Notes: generated by a model not told the origin, from the sequence alone. 64,000 bases of DNA from Kalaharituber pfeilii (GCA_015179045.1 WHUZ01000017.1:1-64000); one strand, 5' to 3'. Shown: positions 49,194-63,037, counted from the stretch's first letter. A program made the numbers and translations.

Positions 49194-52100
49194 TTCAATA
49201 CCCACATCATCACAGAAAATATTGGGAGAACAATAATGGCGGGGAAAAAAAAAATATGAGCATGGAACATGAAGGGCACGAAAGGCATGGGCAAACGGGA
49301 ATTTAAATTTTTGGGCTTTTTGAAGAGAGACTTATTGGCTTTGTTTTTTCTTATTACACTACCACTACAGCCAGGAATCCTAGCAGAGCGAGTAAACAAG
49401 CACAGACAAGTAGCAAAAAGAGAAAAAGAAAAGAAAAAAAAGAAAAACAGCGAGTAGAAGAGAAGTGCCATGGAATCATGGACTCTTTTCCATTCATCCT
49501 TTTCTTCCCCCTTGCCTGGAGTTTGCTTGCGGATTCACTATCTTTACATATGGAAAAACGGAAGGTGTGGCATTTTTTGAGGAATAGCATTTTTTGTTGT
49601 TTTTTTACTGTTGGTGTGTTATGGGGTACTCATACATTTCAAGCTTTTTGTCAGTTTGTTGTTTTCTTACGGTTTAGTTTTTTTTCCCTCATATCTTTTG
49701 CACACTTTGTTTACCGTTTCTTTTGAGTTTTTTTCGTTGTATATCCTACCTTTATACCTATTACCCCTTAATCCATTCTTGGTAGTGTTCTACGAGTGGT
49801 TCGTTGATGCCAATCTAGAAACTACCGAATCTGGAGTAAAATTGAAACTGTGAAACCTTAGGTCAAAGGTCGTCTAAGTGCGCAGAAAGATAAGGTTGAT
49901 TATTGTTTCTGGTTGCCATGTGTAACTTAGCATTGTTGGGGGTAGGCTTGGCACGCGCACAACGTTACCTGAGAGACTGTAGTCAGTACAGTAAAACCTG
50001 GAGGCTCACCCGGCCGGCGACGGCAGAACCCTCAGGCTTACTGGTATGCTAACTGGACTATAGAAAAGTACTTCCCTACATGCTCGTCCAGGGAATGCTT
50101 GTCCTTGTCCACGGAATGCTTGATGGTAAGCAAACGGTCTGCATTGATACGAAAGGTACCGTTTAGTACTTTTGTGACCCAGCTCAGGGGCTACCCTGCT
50201 CGATATGCTTCAGCCACTATTGCTGCAAGCTCGTATTCTAGAACTAGATATTTACCCAGCAAACAGCACAGTGTACCCGTCATCCAGCCCAGCCTGCGGG
50301 TCGGTCTATCATTCAGATTCAGTCTATTTCTTCTCCCCGTCTCTTAACCCCCATTCTCATTCCTGCTTCTGTTCTACTTCGTAGCTGGTATGGGAGGCGA
50401 GGTCCCCAGTCTTGCTGCCTATGCATTTCCTTATTGCCTTTCAGTACCCTTCGGCGATCTTTTGTAGCTTCCCAATCTCCAGTTGAGAGTCTGAGACATT
50501 AGTACCTCATCCTCTTCTACTCCCACTATACCCTCCTCTGAGGGTTTTCATGGTCCCCTATCTGACTCTCAAGGTTGAGACGGCCTTATATACCTCCTCC
50601 GAGGCCTATAAATGGGATTGCACTCTGCCTTAACCGCCTCCTCTCCCTTCAGAACTAACTACCGATAACTGTACCCACCCAGTTGCAATCCATGCCACCT
50701 CCAGCGTTCAGTGGCATTTCGACCCCTTAGGCCCCCCATAGGCCTCCAAACACAGGTTCAACATTTCATGAATAGTGGTTCTGTAGCATGGTAGTGAGTA
50801 GTGATTCCGAAGCTTTGAGCATTGAAACGACACTGGCTTTAGAACGTCGTGTCAGGCCCTCTAAGCCCCTACCGCTTAGAGTCTGCCGCCCAGATGTTTT
50901 CAGGCTTCCTTCCGGCTGCTAAGGTTAGTCGACATCGCCCCACCTGCTGGGTGCGTGTGGTGCGCAAGCAATTGGCTCTTCTCAAACATATCCTTTTCCG
51001 TGGATAGTATGCATGTTTGTAAAGACTAAGGACAATTTTTTTTTTTTTCTTTCAATCCAACACGGGTCCTCGCCTGATATTGTAGGTAAATATTTCCGAC
51101 CACATATTGAGAACTTCACAGCAGTCGATGGTTTGGCTGCTCTTAACTATGAGAATGGATCTGGCTCATCTTTGACTATCAGGAGCCTCAACCACGAAAT
51201 CAAAATGATTTGTCTGGAAGATGTCGGGAAAGTCATACCAAGTCTCCCTCAAAATTTCCAATACTGTGTTCCTTGTCCTTATTCTTGACGGAGACGTCAT
51301 TGAATTTCGTAAGAAAGGTAGGAACTTGATTTGAAAGGCGATACTGAAAAAAGATAAATTATTGCTTGACTGAACTAGTATATATGCCTATTACACAACA
51401 AATATTCCCGCATATAAGCTAGTGTAGTGTGCTGTACTCGAGTATAACATCGTATTCTTCGACGGTGGGGGCTGGAATTTGATAAGAGCCATTAACACCA
51501 TATTCATCTTTGGTATGGCAGGACACTGCTAGACAGTAGCACAACAGGCTCCAAATTTCGGGTACAAGATGTCCTTGAAAAGTGCGGCATATGGCAGAAG
51601 GAGCTAAATTGACAGAATGAAAGAATACTTTGGATGGTACAGTGCAGCATATAGTAGAATAAGTTCAATTGACTGATATCATAGTGCATTGCAGCATATC
51701 ATACAACGGGATTAATTTCCAGGTACAAGATGTACTTGAGTACATGCGGCAGGATGGGCTCAATTAACAGACAAAATAGGATATTTCAGAACAGTGCCGT
51801 ATACCAATATGGCAGAACGGGTTCAATTTGTAGGAAACGAGAGGGTCTTCTTTACAGTACTCAATCTGGCATTACAGTGAGGAGAAAAATATTCCGAACT
51901 GTTCATTTCTGCGGGACGTTGACGATATGCGATCCAGTTGGGTTGTGCAATAACAATACTTACAGGTTGACATTGATGGACGGTGTAGGACACTATTTAC
52001 ACTATTCACCCCATCCATTCATCCATCCATTAATCCATCGATTTCATTTATCACTTTCGCTCGCTTTATTCTGTAGAATTTTGTTATTTTTTTACTTACA

Positions 52101-53074
52101 CTCGCATTCTTTTGTCCTTACATATTAGCCAAATAGAACCGAATTGACCCATACCCCGGATCTCAGTTTTCTTGCATCAATTACCTACTATATGTGGCTT
52201 CTTACTTGTTCCAAGCTCACCGCCTTTCTCCCAAATCCCTTTCCACAAAGCCCAGCGACTTATTTCCTCGCCTTTCTCTTGGCCTATGCCCTTTTCACCG
52301 GAGGTGAACATTCATGCGCACATCTTAGGTTTCTGTGGCCCATTAAGTAGGTACAGGTAAAGTAATCTTGCACAACTTATTCACCGACTCTCCGCGTGTA
52401 CCCCAATGCAATGCGTTAAATGTTACTGTAAAACAAATTTTTGCAAAATCTCGACCTCTGCCCCCCCCCTCCCCTGTCCGCCCTCCATAGATGTAGCTAC
52501 GGCCTCCTGAGTTTATAATCTATGCTCAGGTGTATATATATACCCAAGCGTTTCAAGCCAACTTACGCATACTGCCCCCGTTCAAATGCGCTGCTATGAC
52601 ATGAACAAGCGCGACAAGATGGTTCCACTTTTATATTGCAATTTCCAACACTGAAAAGTTAAATGTCATATCCCTCTGAACTTCCTCATCCCCGGAATCA
52701 ATAACTACGCAACAGCGGGCAACTGACACTCGAAATTTCAAACCTGTAAAAGCGATATAGCAAATTGATCACCAGGTGACTAGAGATCAAAGATAGCCAG
52801 CAATATAGAACAAGATAATGTGATAAGAAGCTAAGTACTCAGTCAAGCGAAAATATATACTCCCAGTGTGGAGCAGAGAATTAAAGCGGGTTTCCAGCCA
52901 AAGATTGAAGGTGCAAGTACAAATGACGTAAAAAAGCGAATTAGAGCCGGGAACACCAGAGTAAACATAAATAGAGTAAAACAATACAAGACGTATAGTT
53001 GAAGATATACTAACTGGAACCTGCAGATCTCTTTGAACTCGTCGGGCTTCTGGGAGTTCGACCTCTGAATCCAC
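49194..53074. other. large convergent intergenic region with possible repeat relics
   Basis: About 3.9 kb between converging genes. The first 700 bases are T-rich 3' flank. At 49933-50760 is a stretch with LTR-like ends and a TATAAAT motif. At about 51500-51850 there are decayed tandem repeats of about 50 bases. A 91-codon frame at 51013-51288 might be a decayed coding fragment but I cannot assign it. Confidence 0.5.
51500..51850. repeat. degenerate tandem repeats, about 50-bp period
   Basis: Five diverged copies of a GCRGCATAT...TTCAATTRAC-like unit occur at about 51586, 51643, 51692, 51746 and 51795. The shared word pair GTACAAGATGT precedes the first and fourth copies. Divergence is high. 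Confidence 0.55.
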
Positions 53075-54284
53075 TCATCTATTAACTGCCGTGAATCCAC
53101 CTGCGCCGCCCGCCCCCGTCCCCGCCCCCGAATCCTCCACTTCATCGTTCCCGCTCCCCTGCGGGCTGGTGGCCTCAACCTCTTGCGGCGTTGGCGCAAC
53201 CGAGGAAGCCGCAGATGTAGCTCTAGCCCCACGTTTGCTTGCACTTGCAGCATTCAACCCAGCGCACTCTTCCTTATAGCGTTCTCTGTTGCGGTCATAC
53301 TCCTGGAAATACGGCTTTTGGCCCGCATGGCCAAGGTCTCGCCATGCCTTCGCCAGGGCTTTGTGCATGTCAAAGTCCTCGTCGTTTTCTTGCTCACGTC
53401 GGATATTGTTACGCTCCTTGTCACAAAAACTAGAGGGTTCGGTTAGTTACCTAGTAACGCAAGTGGCATTCCTCTGCTAATGACAAGCTTTACGAGAAAG
53501 GTAATTCGTACATCATGTAGGCGTTTGGTGGACGCTTAGGTCCACGGGGCCTGGATCCACCCTTTTTACCAGAAGATGGGGCAGATGGCATTGTAGTTTG
53601 AGTCGGAGTCTCAGTTGCAGGGTTCACAGTTGCAAAAGTCGATTGGTATGAGGACATAGGATATACCTCTCTTGTAGGTGACGGGCTGTGGTGCCGGCTC
53701 GGAGACTCAGGTGCGTCTTTGCGTGAACGCTTGATACGGAGGGGTTTATCTCTCGGCTACCAGGTGGCCATTATATAACTGTTAACTAGTGCCAACTCCG
53801 GTGTGTTTGATACAGCTAGACTGCGCGCAGAAGGTAGAGTGGGGTAGAATCAAAGAGAATGGAGATCTTGGGTGTATGGGGTAAGCCCAAGCGTTTTTGT
53901 CAAACATAATCTTGAATTGAGGTTTGACTAGCAGCAAGCTTGCCTCCCCCCTGTCCAAGTGGGATGATATTGGGTATAGGTGTTGCTATAGGACAAAACA
54001 ACAATGGTGGCAGCTAGACTTACAGTCGGCGGCGGTGATGGACTGCCCTCAGAGTCGTCCACTCTTGCATCTGTACGGTCCTCAAGCGCTTGTAATAGAA
54101 AGGCCCGCTCGAGTCTGGCCCGCTGTATACCACGTCTAGACCTCTGTATACGGAGGATAAGCACCTCATTGGACTCTTCAATTTCTCGAATTCGCTTCTT
54201 AAGCTCTATGCATTTCTGACGGTATGAGTTTTCGACTGAAGTTGGTAGGGCTGGTGCCGGGCCCAGCGGCGATTTCGCTGTCAT
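53075..54284 (-). CDS. NHP10: HMG-box protein, Nhp10-like (INO80 complex type)
   Basis: Three exons, 54284-54024, 53756-53512 and 53429-53075, give 286 codons plus stop. An N-terminal helical region (YRQKCIELKKRIREIEESNE, then RRGIQRARLERAFLL) is a likely coiled coil and resembles the N-terminus of fungal Nhp10-like proteins, subunits of the INO80 chromatin remodeller. A Ser/Pro-rich linker follows. A single HMG box spans about 158-235: RPRGPKRPPNAYMIFCDKER, then AKAWRDLG and KPYFQEYDRNRERY, with the P-K-R-P-x-N-A-Y start and W typical of the DNA-binding fold. The tail is Ala/Gly/Glu-rich. Other HMG-box proteins such as Hmo1 lack this leading coil; the NHP10 label is moderately sure. Confidence 0.82.
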
Positions 54285-56067
54285 GCGGGTAACAATAGAA
54301 CACAAGTTAGTTGATCTGATCTCCAAAATAGGCAAGGAAAATGATGCGAGCCGGTGAGAAGCTCACGTTTATGCTCCTTTGGCATTCTCGGTGGCGGAGG
54401 GAAAGGATGGTAAGTGTTGGGGCTCGGGGTGGGGGGTGTGGGGATAATCCCTCTCGTCGAAAGCAAATCGGGGAGGTCGAGGGACGCACTGATACGTTTC
54501 GATGGCGAGCCTGGGGGGGTGGAGAGGGAGGTTGGGGAAAGGAGGAGGGGGGAAGGAGGGAGGGACTGGTGTGGACGTAAAGGATGATGATGTCGATGCT
54601 GGTGAAAAGGTTTAGGGCACGAAGGTCGGAAGTATCTATATACCAGCAGGCATTCCGCCTTATGCTCCGAATTCCGCCTCTATAGCTATCCTTCTTTATC
54701 TTTGTTGAGTCTTGTTCTCCTGAGGCCCGGCTCGCTTCACAGCGGCAGCAACAAACTAGTAGTAGGCGACGGGCGGCGCGAATGGGCGGGAGCAATACGG
54801 CAGGGCGAGGCCTCCAAGCTGCAGCGGCTTCTTAGAGACGGGGGGGGGGATACGCTGCTCGGAACAGCAGTCGCCTGGCGGTGCGCGCGTGCGGTCGCGA
54901 CTTCGCTGGAGCTGTGGGCCGTGGGCCGTGGGCTGGCGGGTGAGGCGAATTGGGAGCTTCGCGGCCGATGGCGTCGGCGCTGCAGGAGTTCCCTAAGTAC
55001 GTGCGCATAATCTTATGCATACTTTCTAAGTTGTCCGCTGCATTATGCATAGCTGCGACCCAGCACCCGTGTGGCTTGGCCCGCAGACGTGGCGTCGCCC
55101 CGCCCCCGGCGTCCATGTGACCTTGTGCGGCTCGCAGGCATAGCACGGGTAAGCTGAGGGTAAACTATCCACGGAGTTCCGAACGCATCCGACAAGCGCA
55201 TGGCACGAACGGACGAGACTCTACCCGTTCATAACTGATACGTCCACAGAGCAGCGCACGTATGTTGCGCTCAAGGAAGGAAGTGCAGCAAGCTACATCT
55301 TGCACAGCTCTGGATGCCCCACAAACCGTTTTTGCACGTAGTCTGCCCCCCCGTGTATTTACTTGTGCCCGCCCTTCTGTCAATGACCGGCACCTACGGT
55401 ACCCTTCTCATCCGCTCCGTTCGATGGAATCATAATCCACGGCCGGCGTGAACATACTATCAAAACAGTGGAAGCTTGTAACGGACAACGAACGGATTTA
55501 GGGCCTCGTGAGAGGGACAAGGAAAAAACAAATGAGGAATCGCGCCTATTGCTATGCATGCGAATTGAACGAATGGTAGAAAACATGAGAGGATAACAAT
55601 ACTACTGCCGCAAAACTTCAAGCACAGAGAAGATATTATACAGAAACTAGTAAGGCGACTACTAAAAAGTCATAAAAGGAAAGAAAAGGAAAGATAAAAA
55701 AGTATAACCCTCAGGAGAAGAGAAAATGCAGCCAAGTCCAGCAAATCATGCGGTTAGAAAAGGTTTATGAAAGATGTCACGAGGATAAACATGATGGTAA
55801 AACAGAAATGGAAAGCCCACACAAAACGTAAAGTTTTTGCATCAGGGTAGACAAGCAGAACCAGCCAGCCAGCCACAGAAGGGTAACGAAAATTAAACGG
55901 AAGTTCTTGAAAAAAGATTAAACCAATGCCAAAGACGCCGCCATAAACATTAGAGAGCCCATTTGTCCTGCGTTTCATTACCGACTTTGTAAACAAAATT
56001 TGAGAAAAAGGCTCTAAATGTACGATATTCATGCCAACAAAAGTTGTGAAGCAAGAAAAACAATGTA
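54285..56067. other. intergenic: NHP10 promoter side and BEM2 3' flank
   Basis: About 1.8 kb between two minus-strand genes. It includes a purine-rich stretch (about 54390-54575) and A-rich sequence (about 55600-55720). The 100-codon frames at 55754-56071 and 54307-54795 have no domain. No gene is supported. Confidence 0.6.
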
Positions 56068-59000
56068 TCAAAAGGCAACAAGCTCCAATCTTTGCTTTGT
56101 TTGCCCATTGCCATTGTCTGTATGTTCTTCCTCATGGGTGCCTTCAACCACACTACGTGAGCTGTCATCGGATTTGGGAGGTGGCAGTGACTCTTCCGAG
56201 GGTGGGACATCAGCGGATTCAGGTCTCATCATGGAACCAGACCCAAATTCACTGTCCCCATCACTTTCTAGTTCTGGGAAAATTGCGTGAGCATACGTTA
56301 TCCACAACTTTACCATGGTTTGATACACCCCAAGATCGGGAGAAACACCAAACCCGGAATTATGTTCGGGTGCCAGGCCCATGCCAAATACTATGGCGAG
56401 ATTAACGGCTCCCATTTTATTGACAGCAGAATTTTGTGCAATCCTATGAGCCTTCAGTTAGTATACCATACTATATGTGAGGATATAGTTGCAACTACCT
56501 TTGAAAATGCAGATAAAGCCGGCGAAGAAAATAATAGGTATAGGGAGGCAATGACATTGTCATAACATTGCGGTAGGCATTGATTCTATCCTCCTCGTCG
56601 GGTAATTCAACTGTCTCATGGTTAGTACCATCTGTTCTTAAAAGAGCTGAGTGGGGCTTACGAGTGAGAGTTTTGAAGTGTCCAAGAATTTCCAACGGGA
56701 TAAGCGGTTTAGGTATTTCGCGCATAAAGAGTTTGAAGCATCCTGCAATGGCATTTATGTCATACCAGCGGTCATCGTCCATGCGAATATCTTCACCAGC
56801 GTCCAGGGCAGCTTTTAATGCATTGATACTAGATACCGACCCTGGCACACGGTATATCCCAATTTCGTTGAGACCTTTAACAATATCAGTTATGTGTGTC
56901 CTACAAAAGCAGGCGCATATGTGAGAATCACCTCTCAGTTCAATCTCGCCTAATAAAGCTTCGACAACAACAGGGACCTTAACATTATCCCGTCTGCATA
57001 ATTCCTCCAAAGGTACACCAAAAACTAAGAGAATTCTGTAAGCATCAACTGAGAAATAACTCTTCACAACTGATTACATACCAGGGAGTGCCACCCGATG
57101 CTGGGACACCATAGTCAACCCGTCAAAGGACTCTGTTCCCTCAATAGCAGAAACGCCTCGAACAACAGCTATCGCTTTAAGCCACTCGTCCATTTCAGCT
57201 TCAGATGGTGCTTGGATTAGATACCCAGTGCCACCATCAGTCCGAATTCGCCAAAAGAAACGGTCGCGTGTAGTCTTTGGGATTGTCACTGCAGTCACTG
57301 CGAGAAGGTCAATTGTGGTGGTAGGCTTTCGACTATGAACCAATCCCTTAGCTGACGGTAGATCGTGGGGAGATATAATACGCCCTGATGAGGCTGGTGG
57401 TGTCCAGGAATTTGTGAGTGCCATTGAGATTGGACGGACTGCTTTAAAAAGTGTATTAACGCCCAATCTTTTTCCACCTTTCTTGGCAGCTTCGGGAGCT
57501 ACGGTAGGCTGCCGGCGATGTAATGCCCGAACTTGCTCCCGTTGCTGTCGTTCTATAAGCTCACGTTGTTTTGCGTCCCTGCGTAACTTTTCCTGTTCGT
57601 TGTGACATAGCTTCCAGAATATCCTGTGTTTTGCGCTCTTGTTACCCTGATTTTCCCTCGTGGAAACGTCACGTAATAATCGGCGATCTGGCTCATAATT
57701 GGCTGGTAAATGGAGTTCTTCCGTCATATCGGGACCTCGGTCATTAACAGGTGTTGACACACCACTCGAGTTCGTAAAATTGTTGATGAGATTGTACACA
57801 TAGCGGCGCTTGTCGAAATTGATTAGACGATTGTTTTCCACTAGCATATTTGGGACATAGCATATGATCTCCAACATTCTCTCCAACAACCATCCAGCGC
57901 AAGGGGTCATGGCTGTCGTATTCCTGATATTATCAATGGTCTTCGGGACAATCTGCTCAAGAGACTCGATCTGGGATCCAGACCCAACTTCTTCAGCCGC
58001 CAGCGTCCAAGCCGTCGCGAACACCCTGCTCTCTGGTCTGACCAGCGCAGCGGCTATTGCGCTCTCCACAAACGACGGAATATGTTGCCGCGGTCCTGTG
58101 TTGGAACTCTCATAAAGATCCATACCAGACATTCTGGTTCGGCATATAGTGAGACACTTAAGAAACGCCGTCATTCTTTTTACTCGTATATCTAACTTGA
58201 TAGCAGTGTCAGTAACTTGGGATGTCACCCAGTCCTCTATACGCCTGTGCAGGAGACAGAGATCTTGAAGTGGTGTAGGAAGTGAATTAGCAATAGTGTC
58301 ATTTGAGTTCACTCGGCGAAGATTCTCCAGGAGGAAAAATATATCCTGGAAAGGCATGTCGTCCTCATTAGAAAGAAGAGCGATCTTTGGAACAAAAAAG
58401 CCTAGGGGCTCTGAACTTTGGGTCTCCAGAATCTCAAAAGCCAAGATCCAGTCAACCAGCTTTACGGCTTTGAAAGATCGCGAAACCATAGTTTCCAGCT
58501 GCTCAACGAGAACTTCCAGTTCCGCGACTGCACTCCGGGATGGCAAAACCAACTCTCGAGGAGGTCTCGGCGGTACTGGGTGTGTATGCAAGAAAGGTGT
58601 ATACATCTGCTTTGAGAACAATTTTTTCAAATCCCCCCAAAGCTTATCGATGTCTTCTGCCGCCCTTCGCAATTCATCACTTTGGTTTCTCTTTTCTTTC
58701 CAAAGCGACAATTCTTTGTTAGTGATGGCAACAAATGATATAAAATATTCAGATAGCGTTTGGTCACAGTAAAAGTCCACGAAGAACTCAGACACCCAAA
58801 GGTGTATAGCCTCAAGAATTCCAATGTGGATTTTTGCGACCAGAAGCCAATCAATGCGTTCTGCTGATACAGTATCTACACCTGTCCAGTCTGGAAATAC
58901 CACATCATCATTTGCATTTTCAGTGATCGTGGCAGCCGACTTTGACCCAATAAGACGCTTCTTGAGATAGTCCAAAAGGACAATTGGGGAGCAGTAACTA

Positions 59001-62000
59001 TCAACAAAATATTAGCTTATAAACTGAATATGCGTGAGATTTGATTACTTACCTTCTGAAGGTGGCAAAGAACGTAACTGTAAATACATTCATATCCATT
59101 GTGAGCCAAGGTTGGTTCTCTGGGTCTGTATTTTCAGAGCAGTTCATCCGCTTGCTGAAGTCATGTACACCTAGCACCAGAATATCTACCAGCCTTTCCA
59201 AGGTTCCACCTTTAGGTACAACAGGGAGAGTGCTTGTGGAAAGTTCTAAATTAAGCAGCTCCTGTCGAGCAGGGTTGGAGAAAATATTTCCATCACCATG
59301 CACTGACATACGAGGCGACGGTGCGCTGCTATGCATCTGAACAGAGATTCTGCGAGATGCAACGCTTACACGGCTGGATGAAGTAACTTCAATAACACTT
59401 GATGGTCGAGAAGAACTACCCTCCTCAGTTATAGATTTCAATACCAGCTCCCCATCTTTGGAATAGAATAATTGTTGGCTGACACCTGCTACATCACGAA
59501 TAGCACGTAGCATTGCTTCATCCCGCTCGAAAGACCAGCAGTGCGCTCCCGGGTAGTGAAATCCAAAACATCATATCCTGTAGTGTGTGTTGATGTGGGA
59601 TTTTTGGGAGATGGTGGAAATGATCGTACTCGTCTTAATGGTTTCGAGGCTGAAGCTGGAGGCTGCAAATTTTGGTTTGACTGTGATGGCCCGGGATATT
59701 GTTGAGAGCCCCCATGGCTTCCGCCAGATGGTTTCTTGTAGTGATTACCTCCTGCAATAGCTAATGTATCCTCCTTATCAAACAACGAGAATCGGGGCAA
59801 CACATCGGTCAGGACTAGAGGAAGATTGGCGCCAATACTGAGTGGAAGGCGCTGATGATAATGCGACTGTAGGTACATGCCTGTTGAAGAAGGTTCACAA
59901 ACCAGTGACATATCAAAATAAGCTTGAGATGTCGCAGATGGAGGATTTAGATTATTGTGATTAAGTTCCCTAAAGCATCTCTGCAGTTGTTCAACCTCCT
60001 TTCTCTCTTCCTGCTCTATGGTACTGTTTTGGGCTTTTGACGCAAACCAAATTTTCCATTTTTCGAGCGAGCGTAAAACCCCCTTCATGCCTTGGAGAAA
60101 TTTGACGTAGTCGATGTTGGTAGTCCGGCTTGCGTATGCTTCATCCATGCAATAACAAAGATCCCCAAAGAACGGCACGACGTCTGCCTGGGCAACTTCC
60201 TTGCCAATACCTTCAGGCGCAAAAACATGGGCTTCGGAGCCCGTCTTCTCATAGTTCAATCTCCGCCTATTAAGTGTCATCATCAAAACCCGACCTCCTT
60301 TGCTATACAATTCCACCAAACCTGGATCCACAATGCTCCATGTCTCCCGAAGGCGAAGAATCGCTGGAGAAGACACAGCCATGATAACAGCCAACCATCC
60401 GACCATATCACCCATTCGTTTCAGCAGTTCCGCAACTTCGAGCCATTGAGAAAGGATATTCACTCTGAAAGTTAATGACGTGGCTGCTTCACCAGAAAGA
60501 ATATGGTTAAAAACTCTGTCAGTGAGGAAATGAAGATTTGTAGATGTGAACACAAGCGGATTCCTCTGAGCCGGGGATGGCAGATTTGGGGACATGAGCA
60601 AAAGTGATATGTCCTCCGCAGGATTCCAGGCTGTTAAATATTTTAGATGAAAGATATGAAGCTGTGTTGCGAATACTTCAGGGCTAATTTGCAGAAACTC
60701 ATCTGCTGTGAGAGTTGTCGACATAGCTCCTGTAAGCTCAGCGAAAGTTGTATCTGACTCTGTGATAGTTAGAACGGGTACCCATAAGATAGAATTGGAG
60801 CGTTTGGGTCATACTATCTCCAACATCCATCAACGATTCTAATGAACGTTTCAACTGCAGTGCTCTATCTTCAATTTTCTCTCGTAGGCTCCTTGCAAGT
60901 TGCTGATCGTGCGAGGTTACTCCTTTCTCCACCAAAAGTCGTATTGAGTTATAATACCCCGGATCCAAGAGTAATCCGGGAGCAGAGTCCAGCAAAATGG
61001 ATATGATCTGCCCTATCCTGCCCGATGAATCCTTCAACGCAGCAAATTCTATAAGAATAGCCAACCCTGTTTCTGGAGTAGCCCATGCAGGAAGCGTTAC
61101 ACTAGCACCTTTTACAAACATCTTATCCTCTGTGAACATAACTTCATGACATAATGCCTCGATGGTGCCGCCTTGTACTATACCCTTGTCATCCAATATC
61201 AGGTCAGGATGTCGAGTAGTTGCCCTATGTCGTATCCCGGGTGTGTTAAAAGCTGGGGAAGCCGTGGCCGGGGCCGTCTGCGGTCTTGCAGGAGTCGTCT
61301 CTGATGGTACTAATGGATCGAACGACTTGATTCCCAGATGTGAAGGTGCTTTGAAGAGGATGAGATTATTTCCACATAGAATAGCATGTTGCAGCCTCAA
61401 TGCCTCTTGTAATGGGCCCTTCCTTACAGAGTGAGAGTCCACCATATTCAGCCACCCTTCTTTGATGACTACATCCTTATTTAGAACCTCTCCATGCTGC
61501 ATAACGGAAATTGTAGGCACGCCAGAAACGCCCACGCTACCCAGCAGCCTGGGTGACTCTGGTCCACCTGACCCCTTCCCTCGTTTTCCCTCCGGCAGTA
61601 CATTTAAAGGCGGCCGCCGGGGCGATGTCTCACGGTTTGGCGGAGAACGCCCCCTTGAGAATATGTTTCCAAGATCATTCATTGAACGTGAAATGCTTCT
61701 GTAATGTGTGTTGAAAGTATTTGACGGGGTCAATTTGGATTTCTGCTTTTGCGTTGGCGCCCCTCCTGTTGCACCTGACATAGGTATGTTGACTGGTGAT
61801 GCTGGCGGTTCATCTTCGGAGGGATCGCCTGCACTAGGCCATCTGCCATCTGCTCTGGCTAGGATCTTCGGAAGTCGTGGAGAGATGACAGGATCTATTG
61901 GTGACTTCCCATCCGCCTTCTTGGACTTTGATGACGAGAAAAAATTGGTCGCCAAAGTGCGGGGAGGGTTGCGAATGGGCGACTTTCGTCCGTCAGAAGA

Positions 62001-62015
62001 AGTGGGGGTAGCCAT
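56068..62015 (-). CDS. BEM2: Bem2-type Rho GTPase-activating protein (RasGEF-like, PH, RhoGAP), one-base frame break
   Basis: Seven exons, 62015-60782, 60729-59053, 58997-57082, 57024-56932, 56874-56662, 56610-56499 and 56443-56068, sum to 5621 bases, one short of 1874 codons. Start is MATPTSSDGRKSP at 62015. The N-terminus is disordered; a PH-like region (KEGWLNMVDS) is followed by Ras-GEF-related segments in exons 1-3 (EFLQISPEVFATQLHIFHLK, VNILSQWLEVAELLKRMGDM). A PH domain (RDRFFWRIRTDGGTGYLIQA) leads to a C-terminal RhoGAP domain with the arginine finger in GIYRVPGS and NSAVNKMGAVNLAIVFGMGL. Yeast Bem2 has the same order and turns off Rho1/Cdc42-type GTPases in polarity. The frame breaks in exon 2 near 59520-59550, between FTTRERTAG and ERDEAMLRAI, by a missing base. 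Confidence 0.88.
56875..56931 (-). other. stop-free 57-bp intron before the RhoGAP arginine finger
   Basis: GTGATT donor, AACTGAT branch-like site and TTAAAG acceptor remove 57 bases and bring ELRG next to LNEIGIYRVPGS, the expected RhoGAP order. Its length is a multiple of three and it is free of stops. The next intron (56661-56611, 51 bases) shares these properties. Confidence 0.7.
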
Positions 62016-62926
62016 GCTGGGTTGGGGCTGGGGGGGGGGGGGGGAAATTAGGTATATAGACCTTCGCCAGGAGGAGATGGTCAGATCATGCAATCAAATT
62101 GTATACAAGGAGGATGTACGGTACTTTATGTTTCAACGGAGAAAATTAAGAATTTTGAGCAGATGTCAACAACGATCCCGGCTCGGCCAGTTCTTCTACT
62201 TGTGTGAAGGACACCAGTGGTGCAGGCGAGATGGGGGTAGGGTTTGGCAAGGAGTCAAGCCTAGTGGGTAGAACTGGCCTCCATGTGCCACCACTTCTCT
62301 GGAACGGGGCCAACGCTCAATCGAGGGCAGGTAATTTGGACTTGGTGACGGAAGCGGGCTGGGGTAGGGGGAGAAGAGACGAGCAACTGGCGCTGGGGAG
62401 GGGGGGAGTGGAGGGGGGAGCTGGAGAAGGGCGTTTGGCGGGGCGAGGGCGAGTCGTGAGCTGCCGCGACCGCTTTCCCTCAGGTCGGGAAGAATTGCTA
62501 CAGGGGACTGGGGGGGAGGGGGGAGGTTGCACCAAGGGGAGCAAGCAGCTGGCGGGGGCCGGGGCTGCTGGGGGGGCTGCTGGGGCCAGGAGTCGGCGAT
62601 GATCCTTGACGTCTGAGGCCCTGCCCGCAAGTTCGTGCCTTCTAGACAGAATGGAGGTGGGGGGGTGTTCGCTGTGTTCGCTCGCTGTGCTGCTGGGGCT
62701 GGCGCTGGCGGGCTGGATGTGCTTGAACGCAGATGCGTGCGGCTTTAAAGGAGCGGGCAGGATGCGCTGGGGAGGCAGCCGCAGGAAGGACCGAGGGGAC
62801 GTGAGGGGAGATTTGGTCCCTGAGACGCTAGAGGGCGGATCTGTGGCTGCTTCTCGCTAGTGCCGTGGGATACGACGCCGCCTTGTCTGTCCTGGTCAGG
62901 GGCCCCCGACTCGGGATGCCATGCCC

Positions 62927-62975
62927 GGCCAGGCGGCCAGCGGCCAGGCGGCCAGCGGCCAGGCGGCCAGGCGGC
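62927..62975. repeat. GGCCAGCGGCCAGGC tandem run
   Basis: Three to four copies of a 14-15 base unit built from GGCCAGC and GGCCAGGC, giving Ala/Ser/Gln-rich frames. Confidence 0.8.
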
Positions 62976-63015
62976 ATGGCTCTAACAGGCCGGCGCCTTC
63001 GCAGCAGCACTCGAG

Positions 63016-63037
63016 CAGCAGCAGCAGCAGCAGCAGG
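63016..63037. repeat. CAG trinucleotide run
   Basis: About seven copies of AGC/CAG, encoding poly-Ser, poly-Gln or poly-Ala according to frame. Confidence 0.9.

Noticed and set aside
51013..51288. 91-codon frame as a gene
   Set aside because: Starts in a T run, has no start context or identifiable domain, and could only be a decayed fragment.
62016..62093. N-terminal extension of the BEM2 protein
   Set aside because: It begins with TTG and runs through a homopolymer-derived poly-Pro stretch; ATG at 62015 is the better start.
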